From assembly GCF_009861505.1 (NCBI RefSeq), contig NZ_WTFT01000008.1, positions 212,347 to 276,346 of the forward strand: 64,000 nucleotides of DNA. The letters run 5' to 3'. This document shows positions 26,898-34,993 of the stretch, piece by piece. This DNA comes from Pseudomonas izuensis (GTDB lineage Bacteria > Pseudomonadota > Gammaproteobacteria > Pseudomonadales > Pseudomonadaceae). The stretch's first letter is position 1. Each line of letters starts with the position of its first letter. Made by a program: the position numbers and the translations under genes. Below the pieces are notes generated by a model. The model was not told the DNA's origin. It made no database searches and saw nothing but the letters and a program-made list of their open reading frames with translations.

Positions 26898-27467
26898 ATG
26901 ACCGAAACACTGCTTACGCTCATCAGCACCGCCCTGATCAACAACCTCGTGTTGCATTGGCCGCTGGGTGTCGATCCGCTGTTGGGCAGTGAACGCCGGC
27001 AAGTGCATGCCCTGGGCATTGCAACGACCTGCCTGATGCTGATCGTCGGCCTGCTTGGCTACACGCTCTATCATTGGCTGCTCATCCCGCTGGAATTGAC
27101 GTCGCTGCGCCTGTTCGTGCTCCTTCCCCTGAGCGTGCTGCTGATCGCCCCGCTGCTGAACGGTTTGTCACGGGTGTTTTCGACGCTGTGCTTTGAAGGA
27201 CTCTGGCCACTGTTGTTGGGCAACGCGGGCGTGCTCGGCGTGGCGCTTCTCAATATTGAGGATGACAACGGATTCTTTGCTGCCGCAGCCCTGAGCCTGG
27301 GGGCCGGGCTGGGTTTTTGGCTGGTGCTGAGTCTGTTCAATGACCTGCGCCAGCGCACACGTGATAACGATGTTCCCCTGCCCTTTCGCGGCTTGCCGAT
27401 CGACCTGATCGGCGCCGGTCTGATTGCAGTGGCCTTTCTGGGATTCAGTGGACTGATCAAAACATGA
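26898..27467 (+). CDS. rnfA: RnfA/RsxA-like membrane subunit lacking cluster cysteines
   Basis: Integral membrane protein of 189 residues with about six TM helices, recognisable as RnfA by LINNLVL at the start, the VLGVALLN helix and the VPLPFRG...AFLGFSGL C-terminus. In E. coli RsxA the segments LGLCP and [11 protein letters not shown] supply cysteines that, by analogy with Nqr and Rnf structures, ligate a [2Fe-2S] cluster shared with RnfE. Here they read LGVDP (Asp26) and [11 protein letters not shown] (Ala110). The stop overlaps the rnfB start (ATGA). Either the complex lacks this cluster or its role has changed. Confidence 0.85.
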   Translation: MTETLLTLISTALINNLVLHWPLGVDPLLGSERRQVHALGIATTCLMLIVGLLGYTLYHWLLIPLELTSLRLFVLLPLSVLLIAPLLNGLSRVFSTLCFEGLWPLLLGNAGVLGVALLNIEDDNGFFAAAALSLGAGLGFWLVLSLFNDLRQRTRDNDVPLPFRGLPIDLIGAGLIAVAFLGFSGLIKT

Positions 27468-28480
27468 GTCTGATTCAACGCATCGACGCCCTCTTGCCGC
27501 AGACCCAGTGCGGTAAGTGCGGTCATCCCGGATGCAAGCCCTACGCTGAAGGCATCGCCAACGGCGAGCCGATCAACAAGTGCCCGCCGGGCGGCAATGA
27601 AACCATTAACGCCCTGGCTGAGCTGCTCAAGGTGCCAGTGCTGGAACTGGATGTCAGCCGAGGCTCGGCTCCGGCGCAGATCGCCTACATCCGCGAAGCC
27701 GAGTGCATCGGTTGCACCAAATGCATCCAGGCCTGTCCGGTAGACGCCATCGTCGGCGCCGCCAAGCTGATGCACACGGTGATCATCGACGAATGCACCG
27801 GTTGTGACCTCTGCGTGGCGCCTTGCCCTGTGGACTGCATCGAAATGCATCCCTTGCCGATAGCCACGGTACTGCCAATTGTCGGCGGTATGGCGTTCAG
27901 CCTTGAAGAGCAACGGGCCCGTGCCGCCAAACGCAATCATGCACGGCGCCGTTTCGAGCAACGCAACGCCCGCTTGCAGCGTGAAGAACAACAAAAGACC
28001 GCCGAGCGCCAGGCCCGTGCGCAACGCGCTGCCAAGCCCAGTGAAGGGACGCTCGACCCGGTGCAGGCGGCCCTCGAACGCGTCCGCGCACAGAAAGCCG
28101 CCAACGCCGATGCCGCGTTGAAAAAAGCCAAAATCGATCTGGCGATGAGCCGGGCGCAACTGACCAAGTCACTCAAGGCGTTTGGCCATCCGCCAACCTT
28201 CGAACAGCAGTCGCAGCTGATTGTCCTGCAACAGCAGTTCGAAGCCGCCGAGCAAGCCTTGGCACAGCTGGAAAACTCGGCGCCGTCCGTCCCCGTGCCG
28301 GCGCCCGTTGCTGCGCCGGCGAAAAATGCCGACCTGAATCGGGCGAAAATCCAGTTGGCCATGCGCCGCGCCGAACTCAAAAAAGCCCAGGCCGCCGCAG
28401 CGCCCGCCGAGCAGATCGAAGCCCTGGAGCGCGCACTGAGCGAAGCCGAACGCCAGGTGAATGCCTATGCCACCCCTTGA
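27464..28480 (+). CDS. rnfB: RnfB-like ferredoxin subunit with RnfC-type C-terminal tail
   Basis: Iron-sulfur protein of 338 residues, much longer than the 188-192 usual for RnfB. A [4Fe-4S] motif (Cys16, 19, 24, 40) is followed by two ferredoxin clusters (Cys81/84/87/91 and Cys111/114/117/121). The N-terminal membrane helix of normal RnfB is missing: the protein starts at [12 protein letters not shown]. From about residue 147 there is an Arg/Glu/Ala-rich helical tail ([18 protein letters not shown], then [20 protein letters not shown] repeats) like the tail of RnfC, a protein not encoded here. Overlaps rnfA by 4 nt and rnfD by about 14-20 nt. Probably soluble or peripheral. Confidence 0.85.
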   Translation: MSLIQRIDALLPQTQCGKCGHPGCKPYAEGIANGEPINKCPPGGNETINALAELLKVPVLELDVSRGSAPAQIAYIREAECIGCTKCIQACPVDAIVGAAKLMHTVIIDECTGCDLCVAPCPVDCIEMHPLPIATVLPIVGGMAFSLEEQRARAAKRNHARRRFEQRNARLQREEQQKTAERQARAQRAAKPSEGTLDPVQAALERVRAQKAANADAALKKAKIDLAMSRAQLTKSLKAFGHPPTFEQQSQLIVLQQQFEAAEQALAQLENSAPSVPVPAPVAAPAKNADLNRAKIQLAMRRAELKKAQAAAAPAEQIEALERALSEAERQVNAYATP

Positions 28481-29453
28481 ATCGGTCGATGAACGCCTGC
28501 AGCAGGCCATGAAATGGGTCCTGTTGGCGACGTTGCCAGGAATGCTGGCGTTGTTCTGGTTCTACGGCTGGGGTGTCTTGATCAACCTGATGCTGGCAGG
28601 CGCCAGTGCGTTGGGCGTGGAAGCGGTGGTGCTGCAATTGCGCAAGCGCCCCCTCAAGCCAACCTTGAGCGACTGCAGCGCCCTGGTCAGTGCAACCCTG
28701 TTGGCCCTGGCCCTTCCGCCCTATTGCCCATGGTGGCTGACGGTCACTGCTGCTGCGTCCGCCATGTTGTTCGGCAAGCACCTATATGGCGGTGTCGGCA
28801 GCAATCCGTTCAACCCGGCGATGCTCGGTTTCGCCCTGGTGATGGTGACGTTTCCACAACAGATGACCCACTGGCCGGCATCCCACGGCATGGATCTGTC
28901 GGGTGGCGTGCAGCAAGTATTCGGTTTCGGTTCAAATCCGGATGCCTGGGTCCGCGCCACAGCACTGGACAGCCTGCGGATCAATAAAAGCCTGACCATG
29001 GACGAACTGTTCTCGGCCAATCCGGCGTTTGGCCATTTCGGCGGTCGCGGCGTGGAATGGGTGAACCTGGCCTTTCTCGCGGGCGGCGTGTTTCTGCTGC
29101 AACGACGAGTATTCAGCTGGCATGCACCGGTGGGCATGCTTGCCAGCCTGTTCGTCATCAGCCTGTTGTGCTGGAACGGTACGGGCTCCGACTCCCATGG
29201 CTCACCTTTGTTTCATCTGCTCACCGGTGCCAGCATGCTGGGAGCGTTCTTCATCGTGACGGAGCCGGTGTCCGGCGCCAAAAGCCCCGGCGCAAAGCTG
29301 CTGTTCGGCATGGGTGTCGGGCTGCTGACCTATCTGATTCGTACATGGGGCGGCTATCCGGACGGTCTGGCGTTTGCCGTGTTGTTGATGAACCTCTGTG
29401 TACCGGCGCTGGAGCGATTTGTCGCGGCCAGACAGAAGCGGACTGCATCATGA
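28467..29453 (+). CDS. rnfD: RnfD-like flavinylated membrane subunit
   Basis: Integral membrane protein of 328 residues with about ten TM helices. RnfD motifs are visible: [19 protein letters not shown] and [15 protein letters not shown]. The FMN-acceptor segment reads [11 protein letters not shown], where E. coli has SGAT, so the acceptor would be Ser256 instead of Thr. AGGTGA lies before two ATGs: 28461 (3 nt away) and 28467 (9 nt away); 28467 is preferred. The N-terminus is slightly shorter than in E. coli. The start lies inside rnfB and the stop overlaps rnfG (ATGA). Confidence 0.85.
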   Translation: MPPLESVDERLQQAMKWVLLATLPGMLALFWFYGWGVLINLMLAGASALGVEAVVLQLRKRPLKPTLSDCSALVSATLLALALPPYCPWWLTVTAAASAMLFGKHLYGGVGSNPFNPAMLGFALVMVTFPQQMTHWPASHGMDLSGGVQQVFGFGSNPDAWVRATALDSLRINKSLTMDELFSANPAFGHFGGRGVEWVNLAFLAGGVFLLQRRVFSWHAPVGMLASLFVISLLCWNGTGSDSHGSPLFHLLTGASMLGAFFIVTEPVSGAKSPGAKLLFGMGVGLLTYLIRTWGGYPDGLAFAVLLMNLCVPALERFVAARQKRTAS

Positions 29454-30061
29454 ACCGCGCCTCCAGCGTCGCCATCCTGGTACTACTGGCTGGTCTCGGA
29501 ATCGGCCTGACCTGGCTCGCACAGCACAGCAGCGCGCCACGGATCGCGGCTGAGCAGCGCCTGATCGACAGTCGCAAGCTACTGGACCTGCTACCGCCCG
29601 ACAGCTACGACAATCAGCCGCTGGAACAACCGCTCACGCTTGAAAACACGGCACTGGGCAACAGCACACTGCTGGCAGGTTACCGGGCGACCAGGGCCGG
29701 CAATGCTTATGCCGTGCTACTGCGCAGCCAGACCCTGGGCTACGAGGGCGCCATCGACTTGATGATCGCCATCGACCTCAACGGCAGGCTGATTGGCGTC
29801 AAAACCCTCAAGCAGGCGGAAACCCCGGGGCTTGGCGGGCGAATTGCCGATTGGCCCAATGCCTGGCTTCAAATGTTTTCCGGCAAGTCCCGAACCGATC
29901 CGGACGACAAAGGCTGGGCCTTGAAAAAGGATCAGGGACAATTCGACCAGGTCGCCGGAGCGACCATCACCTCAAGAGCCGTGATAAACGCTACCCACGA
30001 TGCCCTGCGTTACTTCGATGAACACCGGCAACAATTGCTCGGAAATCCTTCCCATGAGTAA
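29450..30061 (+). CDS. rnfG: RnfG-like FMN-binding subunit
   Basis: Single-span protein of 203 residues with an N-terminal TM (about 7-24) and a periplasmic FMN-binding domain. The conserved segments ETPGLGGRI and AGATITSRAV are present; the Thr of GATIT is the normal covalent FMN attachment site, to be filled by an ApbE flavin transferase encoded elsewhere. Start and stop overlap rnfD and rnfE. This subunit looks the most normal of the set. Confidence 0.88.
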   Translation: MNRASSVAILVLLAGLGIGLTWLAQHSSAPRIAAEQRLIDSRKLLDLLPPDSYDNQPLEQPLTLENTALGNSTLLAGYRATRAGNAYAVLLRSQTLGYEGAIDLMIAIDLNGRLIGVKTLKQAETPGLGGRIADWPNAWLQMFSGKSRTDPDDKGWALKKDQGQFDQVAGATITSRAVINATHDALRYFDEHRQQLLGNPSHE

Positions 30062-30641
30062 ACCAGCGCTGTTACAAAACTCATTGATGCTCGCGCCGCT
30101 CATCGGCGCCACCGGCTCACTGGTGACAGCCCTCGGCCTGTGGTTGATGTTCATCGCGGTGATCAGTGTATTTGGCCTGGGCATGAATGCATTGCGCTCA
30201 CGCCTGTTCCCGGGGGCGCACTTACTAGCCAGCGTGCTGCTTGCCGCGACGCTGACCAGTTGCGCGGAACTCGGCCTGCAAGTCTGGTCACTGCAATGGC
30301 ATCAACAGGCGGGAATCTATACAGCGTTGATCGCCTTGCAATGTGTCGTGCTTGAGCAGGTTGGATTTTTCCAAAGGCCTTGGCGAGATCGCCTGCGCCT
30401 GTGTGGGCTGTTCGGCGCATTGATGGTGGGCCTGGGCTTGCTGCGCGAGCTCATTGGTAACGGGACACTCGGTAGTCATCTACCGTGGCTGCTGGCTGCC
30501 ACGCAAGCGGACTGGCAGGGCTGGGTGCTGACCACCGACGGAGGCTTGCGCCTGGCCACACTGGCCCCAGGTGGTTTCATTCTGCTGGGATTGCTGGTCG
30601 CCGCATGGCAGGCCCGACAGCGCGCCCCCTCTACACAATGA
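30054..30641 (+). CDS. rnfE: RnfE/RsxE-like membrane subunit with one cluster Cys lost
   Basis: Membrane protein of 195 residues (E. coli RsxE has 231) with about six TM helices. RnfE identity is supported by LGLLRELIGNGTLGS and LAPGGFILLGLL. The first cluster-ligand segment (LGLCPLLAVT in E. coli) reads LMLAPLIGAT, giving Ala14. The second (TNCIVVG) reads LQCVVLE, keeping Cys97. It is paralogous to RnfA and would form the membrane core with it. The start overlaps rnfG by 8 nt. nth follows after 25 nt. Confidence 0.8.
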   Translation: MSKPALLQNSLMLAPLIGATGSLVTALGLWLMFIAVISVFGLGMNALRSRLFPGAHLLASVLLAATLTSCAELGLQVWSLQWHQQAGIYTALIALQCVVLEQVGFFQRPWRDRLRLCGLFGALMVGLGLLRELIGNGTLGSHLPWLLAATQADWQGWVLTTDGGLRLATLAPGGFILLGLLVAAWQARQRAPSTQ

Positions 30642-30666
30642 CAGTTTTCGAGGAAATGCATCGCCC

Positions 30667-31305
30667 ATGAATGCCGCAAAACGTCTGGAAATTTTCCGCA
30701 GGCTGCATGAAGACAATCCGGAGCCCAAGACCGAACTGGCCTATTCCTCACCGTTTGAATTACTGATTGCGGTGATTCTTTCGGCGCAATCGACCGATGT
30801 CGGCGTCAACAAGGCCACCGCAAAACTGTTCCCGGTAGCCAATACCCCCGCGGCGATCCATGCCCTGGGGGTGGAGGGATTGTCGGAATACATCAAGACC
30901 ATCGGTCTATACAACAGCAAAGCGAAGAATGTGATTGAGACCTGTCGCTTGCTGGTGGAGCGCCATGCAGGCGAAGTACCGCAAACTCGAGAGGAACTGG
31001 AGGCACTGCCCGGCGTTGGGCGCAAAACTGCCAACGTGGTGCTCAATACCGCATTTCGTCAATTGACCATGGCCGTGGACACCCATATTTTCCGGGTCAG
31101 TAATCGCACCGGCATTGCGCCCGGCAAGAATGTGGTTGAGGTCGAGAAAAAGCTGATGAAGTTCGTGCCCAAGGAGTTCCTGCTCGACTCCCATCACTGG
31201 TTGATACTGCACGGGCGCTACGTTTGCCTGGCCCGCAAGCCTCGCTGCGGCAGTTGCCGGATTGAAGACTTGTGCGAATACAAGCACAAGACGTCGGACG
31301 ATTGA
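30667..31305 (+). CDS. nth: Endonuclease III
   Basis: Base-excision-repair DNA glycosylase/AP lyase of 212 residues removing oxidised pyrimidines. The helix-hairpin-helix is LPGVGRKTANVV with catalytic Lys120, Asp138 lies in VDTHIF, and the [4Fe-4S] cluster ligands are Cys187, 194, 197 and 203; all numbers equal those of the E. coli enzyme. GAGGA is 13-14 nt upstream of the ATG and sits closer to a 4-codon open frame (30656-30670) whose TGA overlaps the nth start. The rnf-nth order is ancient and also occurs in E. coli. Confidence 0.97.
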   Translation: MNAAKRLEIFRRLHEDNPEPKTELAYSSPFELLIAVILSAQSTDVGVNKATAKLFPVANTPAAIHALGVEGLSEYIKTIGLYNSKAKNVIETCRLLVERHAGEVPQTREELEALPGVGRKTANVVLNTAFRQLTMAVDTHIFRVSNRTGIAPGKNVVEVEKKLMKFVPKEFLLDSHHWLILHGRYVCLARKPRCGSCRIEDLCEYKHKTSDD

Positions 31306-31411
31306 GGCACTATAGGATTTATTGATTCATCGATTGAAAAAATCTTTTTTACCCATCGGGAGATTGTCGATATAAGGAGCCCCAAAGGCCTTCTTAGCCT
31401 GGAGTAACTAA

Positions 31412-31591
31412 ATGAGCACTGGCAAAGAGCAATTGGACGTAGAAGACGACTTCACCCCCGTTGAAGCTGATGATGCCGAACCTGTGGTTGAGGTAGCAAA
31501 AACCAACCTGAGCAAACGCCGTACCATCGACAATCTTCTGGAGGAGCGCCGACTGCAAAAGCAATTGGCCGATTACGATTTTGATTTATGA
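31412..31591 (+). CDS. PA3496-family small acidic protein
   Basis: A 59-residue protein, MSTGKEQLDVEDDFTPV... ending QKQLADYDFDL. It has an acidic N-terminal half and a basic KRRTIDNLLEERRLQKQ helix. It matches the Pseudomonas family next to nth (PA3496), which I recall being described as a putative envelope-integrity protein; the function is not settled. GGAG lies 9 nt before the ATG, and a terminator follows 8 nt after the stop. Confidence 0.8.
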   Translation: MSTGKEQLDVEDDFTPVEADDAEPVVEVAKTNLSKRRTIDNLLEERRLQKQLADYDFDL

Positions 31592-31597
31592 CACCTG

Positions 31598-31628
31598 AAA
31601 GCCTCCCGAAACGGAGGCTTTTTATTTT
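31598..31628 (+). terminator. Terminator after the PA3496-type gene
   Basis: AAAGCCTCC-CGAAAC-GGAGGCTTT followed by TTATTTT. Confidence 0.9.
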
Positions 31629-31680
31629 GTGCGAGCCGCGATGAATGCCCGTTCATCGCGCATCGTCACCCCGGATACAA

Positions 31681-32307
31681 TCACACCAACCCATTGCGTT
31701 GAGCCAGCTCAATCAGATCGACCAGCGAGCGCGCATTGAGTTTCAGCAACAGGCGCGTCTTGTAAGTACTCACGGTTTTGTTGCTGAGAAACATCCCATC
31801 GGCAATCTCCTTGTTGGTCTTGCCTCTGGCCAGCTGTTGCAAGACCATCATTTCCCGTCCTGACAGTCGATCCACCATATCGGCTTCACTGGCGTTCCCC
31901 AGACTGGCACGCACGGTATGCAAGGCTTGATTGGGAAAGTAGCTGTAACCGGACAAAACTGCCTTTATTGCACTGAGTAATTCAGTGAGATCCTGTTGCT
32001 TGCAGACATACCCGGCGGCACCTGACTGCATGCAACGCATGGAAAAGTGCCCGGGAGCCTGAGAAGTCAATATCAGCACTTTCATGGGCAAGGCTGTCGA
32101 GGCAAGTCGAGCAATAACTTCCAGCCCATCAAGCTTCGGGATCCCGATATCCAGAATGACGATGTCCGGCATGTATTCGCGAGCAAGTTGCAATGCATCC
32201 ACGCCATTATCTGTTTCAGCTACAACTTCGTAGCCATGACGTTCCATTAGCATACGTACCGCAAGACGAATGACGGGGTGATCATCCACGATCAGCACTT
32301 TATTCAT
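31681..32307 (-). CDS. Orphan LuxR-type response regulator (EvgA/RocA1-like)
   Basis: Response regulator of 208 residues. The receiver has the DD pair at LIVDDHP, phospho-acceptor Asp in IVILDIGIPKLDG (about residue 55) and Lys in VCKQQDL. The C-terminal NarL/LuxR helix-turn-helix has LSGREMMVLQQLARGKTNKEIA and LSNKTVSTYK. ATG 32307 (MNKVLIVDD) is preferred over the TTG at 32319. No kinase gene is adjacent, so the partner is elsewhere, perhaps a BvgS/RocS-type hybrid sensor. It borders an AT-rich region and a gene of unknown function. Confidence 0.82.
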   Translation of the reverse strand: MNKVLIVDDHPVIRLAVRMLMERHGYEVVAETDNGVDALQLAREYMPDIVILDIGIPKLDGLEVIARLASTALPMKVLILTSQAPGHFSMRCMQSGAAGYVCKQQDLTELLSAIKAVLSGYSYFPNQALHTVRASLGNASEADMVDRLSGREMMVLQQLARGKTNKEIADGMFLSNKTVSTYKTRLLLKLNARSLVDLIELAQRNGLV

Positions 32308-32853
32308 GGGCAAGTCCAATTTTCGCTGTTCGAATTTTTAGAGCCCGCACAATAGCCTAGTCGTTTCACCCATGGCATGCCGCCCCCCCCAACGACCTGC
32401 ACCGAGAGACATTCCCTACAAGAATCGCGGATTAGTCCTACAAAACATCCCCGAACACAGCCCATTAAAAACAGCACCCTTGTGAACACATTACGATGTG
32501 AAACATTTTTTTCGCCAACTTAAACTGCAAAATAAAATTTAATATTTATAAGAAACACCTCACCCCGGAGAATTCTCCGTTAAACGCAAGCGGCATCTTC
32601 CAATAAAAAATTCACACCAGAAATATCACACACCGAGTATCCACTTGCTCTTACAGCAAAAAATTGCACATGCACAATCATTAATAACACCAAACCAAAA
32701 AAACGGCTCCGCGAGCGCCGCAAACGAAAAAAAACAATAACCACAGCCTACATACAAACATCGAATTGCAGGCATGGCGTAACATAACTTTCAACAAACG
32801 ACACCAGCATCTCAACCCCAACGAGCAAAGATAAAATACGATGAGTAATACAC
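32308..32853. other. AT-rich non-coding stretch between divergent genes
   Basis: About 545 bp with strikingly lower GC than the rest of the window, especially 32450-32850, which holds many A- and T-tracts. I find no convincing gene: the minus-strand frame at 32748-32957 and a 26-codon plus-strand frame at 32840 lack support. Small features include GTGAACACATTACGATGTGA near 32482 and the palindrome GGAGAATTCTCC at 32567-32578. The composition is typical of horizontally acquired DNA silenced by MvaT/H-NS-like proteins (inference). Confidence 0.6.
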
Positions 32854-33498
32854 ATGATCAAACTAAAGAAAAGAATCACCAATCCCATGACAATAATCGC
32901 GATATTCGCAACACTGTCTGAAACATCAGCCGCCATTTCTCTGCCATTCCTGGACAACGATGAAAGAGAAATCTATGTCTGGTTCCTGATCAGCTTCCCT
33001 TTTTATTTGCTATTCCTTTTCTTCGCCACACTCAACTTCAATTACCGATCGCTTTACTCGCCTTCGGATTTTGAAAAGGACGAGCACTTCCTGAAAGCCA
33101 TGGACGATGATGATTCGCGCCCGCCCCCCTCTCCCTCCAGCGCTCAGGCTCCACCGGACGAGATCGGCTTACGACTGTCCCGTCCGGTAAAGCATCAGAT
33201 TCGCTTACCCGAATTACTGAGGGATCTGTGCATCATCGATACACGCTGGATGAAAAACAAAATGGAACTCGGCACTTTGCTGGGGACGATACAAAAACCA
33301 CAGGAAAAACGGGCACACGTCATTTTGTTTCTCACTGGGACGGAATCGGAAAAACTACTGAAAGACAGCGTGCTCAAATATTTCAAACAGGCAAAAAAAC
33401 GCGGCAGCGCGCATTCCTGGGTGGCTTACAATTTGAGTTCACGAGGGGTGACGGTCATGGACCAGCGTTGCCAGCTGACACACGGCGATCAGCCGTGA
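32854..33498 (+). CDS. Unknown two-TM membrane protein
   Basis: I do not recognise a named family. The 214-residue protein has two predicted N-terminal TM helices (about 12-30 and 41-60), the second ending in FFATLNFNYRSLYSPSDFEKDEHF, a juxtamembrane pattern I associate with uncharacterised Pseudomonas membrane proteins. A Pro/Ser-rich linker (about 88-102) and a cytoplasmic C-terminal domain of about 110 residues follow. The 5' part is AT-rich like the region upstream. It is divergent from the response regulator gene, so that regulator could control it (inference). The start is not backed by a strong ribosome site. Confidence 0.6.
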   Translation: MIKLKKRITNPMTIIAIFATLSETSAAISLPFLDNDEREIYVWFLISFPFYLLFLFFATLNFNYRSLYSPSDFEKDEHFLKAMDDDDSRPPPSPSSAQAPPDEIGLRLSRPVKHQIRLPELLRDLCIIDTRWMKNKMELGTLLGTIQKPQEKRAHVILFLTGTESEKLLKDSVLKYFKQAKKRGSAHSWVAYNLSSRGVTVMDQRCQLTHGDQP

Positions 33499-33646
33499 GG
33501 ATGGTTTTATCAGTGAGAAACAGAAGGAAGGAAACGAACAGCTCGAATGTAAATTGTTGTATCGCTATCTCGGACCTGAAATGCCCTTTTCAGATGTATG
33601 GCCCCGTCTATGACGAGGCCATACTTCCTTTACAGGTTCAAAGCGC

Positions 33647-34864
33647 TCAGAACAGCTTGCGCCCCTTGTTCGCGGCAATGCGCATGCGCAAGGCATTGAG
33701 CTTGATGAAGCCCGCCGCATCGGCCTGGTTATAGGCGCCGCCATCTTCCTCGAAGGTCGCGATGTTGGCGTCGAACAACGACTCGTCGGACTTGCGGCCC
33801 GTAACGATCACATTGCCCTTGTACAGCTTCAGACGCACGACACCGTTCACGTGAGCCTGCGACGCATCGATCATCTGTTGCAGCATCAGACGCTCAGGAC
33901 TCCACCAGTAGCCGGTGTAGATCAGGCTGGCATACTTCGGCATCAGCTCGTCCTTGAGGTGAGCCACTTCGCGGTCCAGGGTGATCGATTCGATCGCACG
34001 GTGGGCGCGCAGCATGATGGTGCCGCCAGGTGTTTCGTAGCAGCCACGGGACTTCATGCCCACGTAACGGTTCTCGACGATGTCCAGACGACCGATACCA
34101 TGTTCGCCACCGATACGGTTCAGGGTCGCCAGCACGGTGGCCGGGGTCATTTCGACGCCGTCCAGTGCCACGATGTCGCCGTTGCGGTAGGTCAGTTCCA
34201 GGTACTGCGGCTTGTCGGGAGCGTTCTCCGGGGAGACGGTCCAGCGCCACATGTCTTCTTCGTGCTCGGTCCAGGTGTCTTCCAGCACGCCGCCTTCATA
34301 GGAGATGTGCAGCAGGTTGGCATCCATCGAGTACGGGGATTTTTTCTTGCCGTGACGCTCGATCGGGATCGCGTGCTTTTCAGCGTAATCCATCAGCTTC
34401 TCACGGGACAGCAGGTCCCATTCACGCCACGGAGCGATCACCTTCACACCAGGTTTCAAGGCGTAGGCGCCCAATTCGAAACGAACCTGGTCGTTGCCCT
34501 TGCCGGTAGCGCCGTGGGAAATGGCGTCAGCGCCGGTTTCGTTGGCGATTTCGATCAGGCGTTTGGCGATCAACGGACGAGCGATGGAAGTACCCAGCAG
34601 GTACTCGCCTTCGTAAACGGTGTTGGCGCGGAACATCGGGAAAACGAAATCGCGCACGAATTCTTCGCGTAAGTCGTCGATGTAGATCTCTTTCACGCCC
34701 ATGGCCTGAGCCTTGGCGCGTGCCGGTTCGACCTCTTCGCCCTGACCCAGGTCAGCGGTGAAGGTCACCACTTCACAGTTATAAGTATCCTGCAGCCACT
34801 TGAGGATCACCGAAGTGTCCAGGCCGCCGGAATACGCCAGAACAACCTTGTTTACGTCCGCCAT
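33647..34864 (-). CDS. argG: Argininosuccinate synthase
   Basis: Cytoplasmic arginine-biosynthesis enzyme of 405 residues joining citrulline and aspartate with ATP. The PP-loop is [15 protein letters not shown] (about 9-23), and the conserved [15 protein letters not shown] block binds ATP/citrulline. GGAG lies before the ATG. A tandem ArgR-type operator lies 55-96 bp upstream. No T-tract terminator is obvious downstream, only an imperfect stem near 33598-33624. Confidence 0.97.
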   Translation of the reverse strand: MADVNKVVLAYSGGLDTSVILKWLQDTYNCEVVTFTADLGQGEEVEPARAKAQAMGVKEIYIDDLREEFVRDFVFPMFRANTVYEGEYLLGTSIARPLIAKRLIEIANETGADAISHGATGKGNDQVRFELGAYALKPGVKVIAPWREWDLLSREKLMDYAEKHAIPIERHGKKKSPYSMDANLLHISYEGGVLEDTWTEHEEDMWRWTVSPENAPDKPQYLELTYRNGDIVALDGVEMTPATVLATLNRIGGEHGIGRLDIVENRYVGMKSRGCYETPGGTIMLRAHRAIESITLDREVAHLKDELMPKYASLIYTGYWWSPERLMLQQMIDASQAHVNGVVRLKLYKGNVIVTGRKSDESLFDANIATFEEDGGAYNQADAAGFIKLNALRMRIAANKGRKLF

Positions 34865-34918
34865 GCCATCACTCCACGGGGTTCTACGGAAAGCCGTGAA
34901 GTCTACCGCTCATGCAGG

Positions 34919-34960
34919 ACAATTTACAGTGGCGCGACAGCTTATGACGACGAAGCGACA
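34919..34960 (-). promoter_or_regulatory. ArgR operator of argG: two tandem 21-bp half-sites
   Basis: Read on the minus strand, two adjacent 21-nt units each begin TGTCGC (34960-34940 and 34939-34919). The second fits TGTCGC-N8-AA-N5 exactly; the first has CA for AA. This is the P. aeruginosa ArgR operator pattern as I recall it. It lies between the promoter region and argG. Confidence 0.72.
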
Positions 34961-34993
34961 GATTCTGTCGAGGGCGCGACGATGACCCACACG

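Noticed and set aside
32840..32920. 26-codon plus-strand frame (MSNTHDQTKEK...) overlapping the start of the unknown membrane gene
   Set aside because: Very short, no ribosome site and no known relative; probably chance in AT-rich DNA.
32748..32957. 69-codon minus-strand frame in the AT-rich region
   Set aside because: It overlaps the start of the plus-strand membrane gene, has no ribosome site and no recognisable features.
33598..33624. Stem near the argG 3' end as a terminator
   Set aside because: The stem has a wobble pair and no T tract, so termination is uncertain; left out of the features.
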